Positions 1 to 5,352 of a DNA stretch of 19,330 nt are shown in pieces. The stretch spans positions 1 to 19,330 of the forward strand of contig CAAGQX010000023.1 of NCBI GenBank assembly GCA_900772235.1. Direction: 5' to 3'. Position numbers and translations under genes: made by a program. Below the pieces are notes generated by a model, which saw only the letters and a list, made by a program, of their open reading frames with translations, did no database searches and was not told where the DNA came from. The number at the start of each line of letters is the position of its first letter. The first letter of the stretch is position 1. The stretch is from Clostridia bacterium (lineage in GTDB: Bacteria > Bacillota > Clostridia > TANB77 > CAG-508).

Positions 1-92
1 CGGATTACCCTACATACCTCCCGGATTTTCTTGAAAAAAATAATATATATAACTCCGACGAGATTGGGCGGACTGCTGTAGAAAATTATTAA
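1..92 (+). CDS. 3' end of an unidentified plus-strand gene (partial)
   Basis: The frame starting at base 3 is open from the window edge to a TAA at 90-92. It encodes about 29 residues ending in GRTAVENY, a plausible soluble C-terminus rich in Asp, Glu, Asn and Tyr. No family is recognised. It would be the only plus-strand gene here and converges on the HAD phosphatase gene. Its codons include CTC, CCG, TCC, GGG and CGG, which are rare in the minus-strand genes, so it may have a different origin. The fragment is too short to rule out chance. Confidence 0.4.
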   Translation, partial: DYPTYLPDFLEKNNIYNSDEIGRTAVENY

Positions 93-100
93 TAATTATT

Positions 101-129
101 TGCGGGCGATTAAAATCGCCCCTACATTT
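101..129. repeat. 29-bp hairpin repeat, copy 1
   Basis: The 29 bases are identical to 11971-11999. The core is a perfect inverted repeat, GGGCGAT TAAA ATCGCCC, preceded by TGC and followed by CCTACATTT. It is much more GC-rich than its surroundings. It lies between the stop codons of two convergent genes (92 and 158), so it could act as a two-way transcription stop, although neither side has a long T-tract. It looks like a dispersed REP- or MITE-like intergenic element. Confidence 0.8.
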
Positions 130-157
130 CAAATTTGCATACAAACATTTATAAAAA

Positions 158-868
158 TTACAATTTGTTATTTATTATTTCTACCACAAGGTCGGACACG
201 CTGGCATATTCTTTTTTTGCAACTTTTCTTAATTCCTTTACTGATCCTTTCATACAAAATCCATTATAATTCTGCACCATCTCTATATCGCTATATCCAT
301 CTCCAATAGAATATACATTAGCTTTATCTATTCCTAATTTGTCGATAATTTTCTCTATAGCTCTTGATTTGTCTGTTCTATTTGATATTATTTCAATTGA
401 TGTATTCATAATATAATAGGAATTTACATATTCTTTATAGTTTTTATTTAAAATATTGTTTATTTCAATTGCTCTTTCTTGAGTTTTATACTTCACATTA
501 ATTTTAGTTAAATCTTTATGTGTAAAATCTACTCTGCTTTCAAGTTCGCTACAGCAGAAATAGTTTGTAGCTTCTTTTAATTTTATTTCATCTTTTATTT
601 TTGGTATTATCTCATTTTTTATAGAAATATTACTTATAATTTTCCCTGTTTCATCTATTATTGTTGTTCCATGGTTTAGAATAGCATAATCGTATTTAAT
701 GTCATATATATCAACCTTTTTCTTTAAATCCCAGTAGCTTCTTCCTGTTGCAATAATAAATATATTTCCTTCGTTTCTGAATTTATCAATAGCTATTTTA
801 TTTTTTTCTATGTCTTGGTCATTTATGTAAAAAGTTTGGTCATAATCACTAACAATTACTTTTTTCAA
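158..868 (-). CDS. HAD-superfamily hydrolase, Cof-like phosphatase
   Basis: A 236-residue cytoplasmic HAD hydrolase of the Cof/type IIB kind, probably a sugar-phosphate or nucleotide phosphatase; the substrate cannot be told. Motif I is DYDQT at residues 8-12 with nucleophile Asp8 and acid Asp10. Motif II is ATGRS at 40-44. The motif III lysine is likely K167 in the stretch EIISNRTDKSRAI. Motif IV is GDGYSDIEM at 189-197, with Ser where GDxxND usually has Asn. The start is taken as TTG at 868 because GGGAGGA lies 7 bases upstream. The longer reading from GTG at 883 would start inside that ribosome-binding site. It has its own promoter at 902-930 and is separated from pnp by a terminator. Confidence 0.85.
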   Translation of the reverse strand: MKKVIVSDYDQTFYINDQDIEKNKIAIDKFRNEGNIFIIATGRSYWDLKKKVDIYDIKYDYAILNHGTTIIDETGKIISNISIKNEIIPKIKDEIKLKEATNYFCCSELESRVDFTHKDLTKINVKYKTQERAIEINNILNKNYKEYVNSYYIMNTSIEIISNRTDKSRAIEKIIDKLGIDKANVYSIGDGYSDIEMVQNYNGFCMKGSVKELRKVAKKEYASVSDLVVEIINNKL

Positions 869-901
869 AAATATTCCTCCCACATATTTCTATTACTTTA
901 A

Positions 902-930
902 ATTTTATCATATGCATATTTTTATTGCAA
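902..930 (-). promoter_or_regulatory. Sigma-A promoter for the HAD gene
   Basis: On the minus strand: TTGCAA (925-930), a 17-base spacer, then TAAAAT (902-907), with TGA before the -10 making an extended -10. It lies about 35 bases upstream of the TTG start and just after the pnp terminator. Confidence 0.7.
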
Positions 931-975
931 CAAAAATAACTATGTAATCTAATTTTTAAATCACATAGTTATTTT
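929..975 (-). terminator. Rho-independent terminator after pnp
   Basis: A 13-bp perfect stem, AAAATAACTATGT paired with ACATAGTTATTTT (arms 963-975 and 933-945), with a 17-base loop and a U-rich tail on the minus strand. It lies 24 bases past the pnp stop. The AT-rich stem makes it moderate in strength. Confidence 0.75.
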
Positions 976-998
976 AAAACTTCATATTATAAATGTAA

Positions 999-3107
999 TT
1001 ATTCTTCTGTTTGTTCTCCTATTTTCTTTAGGCTTATTTTTCCTTGATTATCTATATCTAGTACTTTTACTATTATAGTATCTCCTACTGAAAGAACATC
1101 TTCAACTTTTTCTATTCTTTCTTTTGATATTTTTGATATGTGTAGTAATCCTTCTTTTCCTCCGCCCAAGTCTATAAATGCTCCAAATGGCATTATTTTT
1201 GTTACTGTTCCTTCATAGAATTCGCCTACTTCAATATCTCTAGCAATTTTTTCAATCATATCATATGCTTTTTTAGCCATTTCATTGTCTACTCCAGAAA
1301 TAAATACGCTTCCATCTTCTTCTATGTCGATTTTTACTCCTGTTTCTTCTATGATTTTATTAATTACTTTTCCACCTGTTCCTATTACATCTTTTATCTT
1401 TTCTGGTTTAATTTTCATTGTTAACATTTTTGGTGCATATTTAGAAACTTCTTCTCTTGGTTTAGCTATTTGTTTTAACATTATTTCATCTAGAATATAT
1501 TGTCTTGCTTTGTTTGTTCTAGCAAAAGCTTCTTCAATTATTTTATATGATAATCCGTCTACTTTTATATCTACTTGTATTGCTGTTATTCCGTTTTTTG
1601 TTCCTGCTACTTTAAAGTCCATATCCCCAAAGAAATCTTCTAAGCCTTGTATATCTGTAAGCATTATATAATTGTCTGGGTTTTCACTATCTGTAACAAG
1701 CCCTGTAGAAATACCCGCTACTGGATTTTTAATTGGAACACCTGCGTCCATTAATGCTAAAGTACTGCCACATATACTTGCTTGTGATGTAGAACCGTTT
1801 GAACTTACAACTTCTGAAACAACTCTTATTGTATATGGGAATTCTTCTTTTGATGGAATTACTGGAACTAATGCTTTTTCTGCTAAAGCTCCATGTCCTA
1901 TTTCTCTTCTTCCTGGGCCACGAGATGTTTTAGCTTCTCCAACACTATATCCTGGGAAATTATATTGATGAATATATCTTTTGGTTGTTTCTTCATCTAA
2001 TCCATCTAATATTTGTTCTTCACTTGTCATTCCTAATGTTGCAATTGTCATAACTTGAGTTTGTCCTCTTGTAAATACAGCGCTTCCGTGAACTCTTGGA
2101 AGTAATCCAACTTCACAAGAAAGTGGTCTTATTTCATCTATAGCTCTTCCATCTGGTCTTTTTTGTTCTTTTAAAATCATTTCTCTAACACATTTTTTCT
2201 CTAATTTATATAGAGAATCTGCTAAGTTTTGTTTTTCTTCTTCAGCCTTTTCTTCTCCATATTTTTCTGCAAAATATGTTTTTACATCTTCAGCAATCTT
2301 GTCCATATTAGCATCTCTTACTTCTTTATCAACTGCTTGAACATCTTTATACATTCTATCTTTGAATTCTTTTTCTATTTCTTCATATATGTCGTGGTCT
2401 ACTTCAAATGATTTATATTCAAATTTTGGTTTTCCTATTTCATCTTTAATTTTCTTGATGAATTCGCAAACTTTTTTAATTTCAGTATGTCCTGTTTTTA
2501 TAGCTTCTAGCATAACATCATCTGGTATTTCATCTGCTCCTGCTTCTATCATTGCTACTTTTTCTGCTGTTCCTGCAACTGTTAATCTTAATTTGTTATT
2601 TTTTCTTTGTTCTAATGTTGGGTTTATTACGAATTTACCATCAACATATCCTACTTTTACTGCTGCTGTTGGTCCACCAAATGGTATGTCTGATATTGAA
2701 AGTGCTGCTGATGCACCTATCATTGCACATACTTCTGGGTCGTTATCTGGTTCTACTGATAATACTGTTGCAACAACTACTACATCATTTCTAAAATCCT
2801 TTGGAAATAAAGGTCTTATTGGTCTATCAATTGCTCTTGATACAAGTATTGCTTTATCTGATGCTTTTCCTTCTCTTCTTGTAAATCCTCCTGGTATTTT
2901 TCCTACTGAATACATTTTTTCTTCATAATCTACAGATAATGGGAAAAAGTCTATCCCTTCTTTTGGTTCTTTTGATGCTGTAACATTTACCATTACAACT
3001 GTTTCTCCGTATCTTACTAATACATGTCCGTTAGCTAATCCTGCTAATTTTCCTGTTTCTATGCTTAAAGTTCTTCCTGCAAGTTCCATTGAATAAGATT
3101 TAAACAT
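999..3107 (-). CDS. pnp: Polyribonucleotide nucleotidyltransferase (PNPase)
   Basis: PNPase degrades RNA 3' to 5' by phosphorolysis and works as a homotrimer in RNA turnover. The 702 residues match the usual length. Order: first RNase PH domain (about 1-220), an all-alpha linker domain, second RNase PH domain (from about 320, beginning near RPDGRAIDEIRPLSCEVG), KH domain with GTGG near 576-579, and a C-terminal S1 domain (about 628-700, with the stretch FGAFIDLGGGKEGLLHIS). The acidic active-site region GLEDFFGDMDFKVAG is intact. The ATG at 3107 has AAGGAGG 7-8 bases upstream. rpsO is directly upstream in the same direction, separated by a terminator and a long dyad that may control pnp. A terminator follows at 929-975. 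Confidence 0.98.
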   Translation of the reverse strand: MFKSYSMELAGRTLSIETGKLAGLANGHVLVRYGETVVMVNVTASKEPKEGIDFFPLSVDYEEKMYSVGKIPGGFTRREGKASDKAILVSRAIDRPIRPLFPKDFRNDVVVVATVLSVEPDNDPEVCAMIGASAALSISDIPFGGPTAAVKVGYVDGKFVINPTLEQRKNNKLRLTVAGTAEKVAMIEAGADEIPDDVMLEAIKTGHTEIKKVCEFIKKIKDEIGKPKFEYKSFEVDHDIYEEIEKEFKDRMYKDVQAVDKEVRDANMDKIAEDVKTYFAEKYGEEKAEEEKQNLADSLYKLEKKCVREMILKEQKRPDGRAIDEIRPLSCEVGLLPRVHGSAVFTRGQTQVMTIATLGMTSEEQILDGLDEETTKRYIHQYNFPGYSVGEAKTSRGPGRREIGHGALAEKALVPVIPSKEEFPYTIRVVSEVVSSNGSTSQASICGSTLALMDAGVPIKNPVAGISTGLVTDSENPDNYIMLTDIQGLEDFFGDMDFKVAGTKNGITAIQVDIKVDGLSYKIIEEAFARTNKARQYILDEIMLKQIAKPREEVSKYAPKMLTMKIKPEKIKDVIGTGGKVINKIIEETGVKIDIEEDGSVFISGVDNEMAKKAYDMIEKIARDIEVGEFYEGTVTKIMPFGAFIDLGGGKEGLLHISKISKERIEKVEDVLSVGDTIIVKVLDIDNQGKISLKKIGEQTEE

Positions 3108-3130
3108 AAATAATTCCTCCTTATTTTTTT

Positions 3131-3235
3131 ATATTTTAAATACAATTTTTGGAAATAGTAACCTCTATAATATAGTTTCTAAGTAAATTATATTATACAA
3201 GCTACTATATTTCTAAACATTGTATTTTTAAACTT
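3131..3235 (-). promoter_or_regulatory. Long imperfect dyad in the pnp leader
   Basis: Bases 3141-3174 and 3189-3224 are imperfect inverted copies, about 34-36 bases per arm. Shared blocks are TACAAT, GAAAT, AGTA and TATAATATA, separated by a 14-base loop, with weaker pairing out to about 3131 and 3235. If transcribed it would form a long stem about 25 bases before the pnp ribosome-binding site. The right arm also holds a TATAAT on the minus strand (3192-3197) without a good -35, so a pnp promoter may sit inside the dyad. Which of these applies cannot be settled from sequence. Confidence 0.5.
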
Positions 3236-3257
3236 TAAAGATAAATTTAAGTTGCTT

Positions 3258-3298
3258 AAAATTAAAGGCGGAATAAATAATATCCGCCCCTTAATTTT
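3258..3298 (-). terminator. Terminator directly after rpsO
   Basis: On the minus strand the stem begins right after the rpsO TAA: AAATTAAGGGGCGGATA pairs with TATTCCGCCTTTAATTT around a short AT loop (arms 3282-3298 and 3258-3274), with one mismatch and a U-rich 3' side. It is GC-rich in the middle. It probably limits read-through from rpsO into pnp. Confidence 0.8.
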
Positions 3299-3560
3299 AT
3301 TTTCTTAAATTTAATTTATCTACTACTTCTCTGTATTTGTTTAAGTCTTTTTTAGCTAAGTAGTTTAATAGGTTTCTTCTTTTACCTACCATCATTAATA
3401 ATCCTCTTCTTGAGTGATTATCTTTTTTGTGAACTTTTAAATGTTCTGTTAATTCATTAATTCTTTCTGTTAAAAGAGCAATTTGAACTTCTGAAGAACC
3501 TGTATCATTTTCTTCTCTTTTGAAAGCATTAATTACTTCTTGTTTTCTTTCCTTTGTCAT
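3297..3560 (-). CDS. rpsO: 30S ribosomal protein S15
   Basis: S15 binds the central domain of 16S rRNA early in 30S assembly and bridges to the 50S subunit. The 87 residues are close to full family length (88-89) and collinear with it. The conserved stretches [21 protein letters not shown] (residues about 21-41, one more residue than quoted motifs usually need), [11 protein letters not shown] and [10 protein letters not shown] are present. The ATG at 3560 has AGGAGGA about 7 bases upstream. It has its own promoter (3656-3684) and a roughly 90-base structured leader, as expected if S15 controls its own synthesis. A terminator follows the stop codon immediately, and pnp is next. Confidence 0.98.
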   Translation of the reverse strand: MTKERKQEVINAFKREENDTGSSEVQIALLTERINELTEHLKVHKKDNHSRRGLLMMVGKRRNLLNYLAKKDLNKYREVVDKLNLRK

Positions 3561-3649
3561 AAAAAATTCCTCCTATTTTAATATTGCCTTTAACTGAACT
3601 AAAAGTCGGATATTCTTAAAGTTAAGAAAAAGGTTCATTCTTTTCGAAC
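3561..3649 (-). promoter_or_regulatory. Structured rpsO leader, candidate S15 autoregulatory RNA
   Basis: On the minus strand the leader contains a hairpin, TTCTTAA/TTAAGAA (3622-3628 with 3613-3619). Around it TGAAC (3633-3637) can pair with GTTCA (3595-3599), and CCTTT (3629-3633) can pair with AAAGG (3587-3591). The last two pairings cross, so a pseudoknot is possible, although they share base 3633. S15 leaders that bind their own protein are known in both E. coli (a pseudoknot) and Firmicutes. The pairings are seen in the sequence; S15 binding is inferred. Confidence 0.5.
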
Positions 3650-3655
3650 ATATCT

Positions 3656-3684
3656 ATTTTACTATAATAAAATAAAATATGCAA
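3656..3684 (-). promoter_or_regulatory. Sigma-A promoter for rpsO
   Basis: On the minus strand TTGCAT (3679-3684), a 17-base spacer, and TAAAAT (3656-3661). Transcription would start near 3649, giving a leader of about 90 bases. Confidence 0.75.
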
Positions 3685-3721
3685 GTTTTTTTGAAAATTT
3701 CTTGTAAGTATTGTTAAAATT

Positions 3722-4120
3722 TTAAGCTTTAACTATTTTTTTTAATAATGCGTCTTGCAGAGTTTTTGAAAAATTTATTTGCATTCTTTCTGCTCTCTCG
3801 TTTAGCCATGCTGGTATTGTTAGAGTTTTTTTTACAGACTTTCTTTTCCCATACCTTTCTGAATATGCACTTATATCTAGTAATAGTAATGATACAAACC
3901 CGTTTTTATTTTCAAGTTTTACTTTTGTTATTTCTGTTGGTGTTGGAATTTTTTCATTTTCTTCTAATGTAGTAAGTAGCCAGCCTAAAGCTGCATCTTC
4001 TGCCATTTGAATTGCCTCTTCTAAGGTTTCTCCTTGGGTACAGCATCCCATTAAATCTGGAATGACCACACTATAGCCTGTATCTTCTTTATAAAAGCAT
4101 GCTGGGTATACTAATTTCAT
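3722..4120 (-). CDS. hicB: HicB-family antitoxin
   Basis: The 132 residues show the HicB layout. The N-terminal part (about 1-75) is a degraded RNase H-like fold with YPACFYKEDTGYSVVIPDL, GCCTQGETLEEAI and the stretch AEDAALGWLL. The C-terminal part (about 95-128, KKTLTIPAWLNERAERM onward) looks like a ribbon-helix-helix DNA-binding domain. HicB proteins bind and block the HicA mRNA-cleaving toxin and usually repress their own promoter. The ATG at 4120 is preceded by AAAGGGAGG. The hicA stop lies 15 bases upstream, the standard toxin-first order. The partner toxin is frameshifted, so this may now be an orphan antitoxin. No clear terminator follows before the rpsO promoter. Confidence 0.9.
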   Translation of the reverse strand: MKLVYPACFYKEDTGYSVVIPDLMGCCTQGETLEEAIQMAEDAALGWLLTTLEENEKIPTPTEITKVKLENKNGFVSLLLLDISAYSERYGKRKSVKKTLTIPAWLNERAERMQINFSKTLQDALLKKIVKA

Positions 4121-4135
4121 ATTAACATCCTCCCT

Positions 4136-4322
4136 TTAACATTTTATTCCTGCTTGTTTCAATATTGAATTTAATGTTCCTTTTTTCACATCTCCTTTGT
4201 GTTTTGGAATTGTTACTTTACCGTGGTTTATTATTATGTTTATATTGAATATGCGAACCCACAGAATCATAATAATACCATCCGTCTTTTTTTAATATTT
4301 TTTCCAGGTCTTTAAAGGTCAT
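4136..4322 (-). pseudogene. hicA: HicA-type mRNA interferase toxin, broken by a frameshift
   Basis: ATG at 4322 with AAAGGAG 5 bases upstream starts a typical HicA: MTFKDLEKILKKDGWYYYDS, then a GSH motif carrying the likely catalytic His. The frame meets TAA at 4218-4220 after 34 residues. Removing one base, best the C of an in-frame CGG at about 4221-4226, restores the rest of the family: GKVTIPKHKGDVKKGTL, then NSILKQAGIKC and TAA at 4136. The total of 187 bases is 3n+1. The site is not a homopolymer run. As written, the toxin would lack its C-terminal half and should be inactive. A sequencing error or a programmed +1 shift is possible but less likely. Confidence 0.85.
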
Positions 4323-4340
4323 ATGTAGCTCCTTTCAAGA

Positions 4341-4384
4341 CAATATTATTTTAACACATATCACACGTGTTGTAAATAATATTG
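4341..4384 (-). promoter_or_regulatory. hicAB promoter inside a 44-bp dyad (candidate operator)
   Basis: On the minus strand TTTACA (4371-4376), a 17-base spacer and TAAAAT (4348-4353) form a good promoter ahead of hicA. The whole element is an inverted repeat: CAATATTATTT at 4341-4351 is the exact reverse complement of 4374-4384, and AACAC/GTGTT form inner arms, with a palindrome ACACGTGT next to the centre. Such symmetry over the -35 and -10 suits binding by a dimeric or tetrameric repressor, most simply HicB. Confidence 0.7.
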
Positions 4385-4615
4385 CTTTATTTTTATTTTT
4401 GGGATATTTATCTAAGAATTAAAAGTTTTAAGATAAAAATTAAAAATGGAGCAAATTTTCTTGCCCCATTAATATTTAACACATTTTATATAGATTTTCA
4501 AGATAAATTCATTGACTTTTTTCGACATTATGTAGGTTTGTCAAACATATGTTACACTTTTTAAAAATAATATACTTTGAGTACACTATATTGCTAATAG
4601 CGATTTTTATAATTT
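4385..4615 (-). other. 231-bp gap without a clear gene; possible small RNA
   Basis: Apart from the terminator at 4441-4470, no convincing protein gene is seen. A promoter-like pair on the minus strand, TTAGCA (4592-4597), 17 bases, TATATT (4569-4574), would give a transcript of about 120 bases ending at the terminator. It holds only a 19-codon reading frame (MSKKVNEFILKIYIKCVKY) with no ribosome-binding site. TGTCGAA at 4521-4527 on the minus strand matches the Spo0A box core, and TTTGTCAAA at 4537-4545 on the plus strand is a near match. A small RNA is a guess. Confidence 0.2.
4441..4470 (-). terminator. Rho-independent terminator
   Basis: On the minus strand ATGGGGCAA pairs with TTTGCTCCAT (arms 4461-4469 and 4446-4454, one G-U pair), followed by TTTTTAATTTTTAT. 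It is a strong terminator about 145 bases past the stop of the broken gene at 4616-5198. Confidence 0.8.
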
Positions 4616-5198
4616 TTAATCATTGTTTTCTATTTTTGTATATCCTTTTAAATCTGGCTTTTGCACATCTGTTTCTTTCACAACATCATATGTTACTAAA
4701 AATTCCTCTATGTTTTCCTGTTTGCTTCCGTTATCATCTATAAGTACATTTATTACTTTCAAATATGTTCCTTTATTGGCATCAATCCAAATTTTTACCA
4801 ACCAGTTATCATCAAATTTAAATTCTCCTATTGCACATCTCGTATTATTGTAATTTTCATATCCGAATAAATGTATATTCAGCATCTTTTAATTCTGAAT
4901 AATTGCTTTCTGCGTATTTCATATATGCATATTTTTTATCACTAGGAATAAATCTTATACACTCTTTTGTTTCTGAATTAGCCCATGTATATATACCGTT
5001 TTTATCAATTGCCAGCATACAGTTATCTTTTATATATTTTGTTGAGTTGCCTTCAATCTTAACATTAGACACATTTTCAAATTTTTTCATTAACAAAATA
5101 AATTCTTCTTTGGACATCTTTTTGTTTACTGCATAAAGCCATATACTTAAACTTAATACTATTAAAATTATTGCAATAATAAGTAAAATTTTTTTCAT
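4616..5198 (-). pseudogene. Membrane-anchored envelope protein (possibly LolA-like), frameshifted
   Basis: Two overlapping frames appear to be one gene. The first starts at ATG 5198 (AAAGGAG 8 bases upstream), begins with a signal peptide or anchor (residues about 3-24, KKILLIIAIILIVLSLSIWL) and runs 113 residues to TGA at 4857. The second continues from about 4870 as GYENYNNTRCAIGEFKFDD to TAA at 4616. Together they span 583 bases, 3n+1. Skipping the C of an in-frame CGG (at about 4862-4864) joins them smoothly into about 193 residues. The pattern of a Gly-Tyr-Glu strand, then KIWIDANKGTYLKV, recalls LolA/LppX-like beta-sheet proteins, but this is weak. The alternative is two genuine overlapping genes; the second has no good ribosome-binding site. 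Confidence 0.65.
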
Positions 5199-5228
5199 AG
5201 AATATTTCTCCTTTCAATTATAATAGAA

Positions 5229-5257
5229 TATATATCATAGTTTAATTTATTGTGCAA
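5229..5257 (-). promoter_or_regulatory. Possible promoter for the 4616-5198 gene
   Basis: Minus-strand TTGCAC (5252-5257), 17 bases, TATATA (5229-5234), directly after the terminator at 5291-5321. A TATAAT also occurs nearer the start codon, so the exact -10 is uncertain. Confidence 0.45.
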
Positions 5258-5290
5258 GTTTTATTGTTTCAGTATATATTTATTAATAGT

Positions 5291-5321
5291 TTAAAAACGG
5301 ACGAGTTCACAGCTCGTCCGT
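5291..5321 (-). terminator. Strong terminator after the UPF0182 gene
   Basis: On the minus strand ACGGACGAG, loop CTGTGAA, CTCGTCCGT, then TTTT (arms 5313-5321 and 5297-5305). It is a perfect 9-bp GC-rich stem with a U-tract, about 30 bases after the stop at 5353. It ends the rlmH-ftsY-UPF0182 block. Confidence 0.9.
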
Positions 5322-5352
5322 ATCCACAATTATTTTTCTCGTCTATTTTCTA

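Noticed and set aside
1285..2928. Several plus-strand open frames opposite pnp
   Set aside because: They are shadows of pnp codon structure, have no ribosome-binding sites, and give compositions unlike real proteins.
4857..4885. Overlap of the two frames as a programmed frameshift or translational coupling
   Set aside because: No slippery heptamer or upstream ribosome-binding-like stimulator and no site for the second start. A disrupted gene is simpler.
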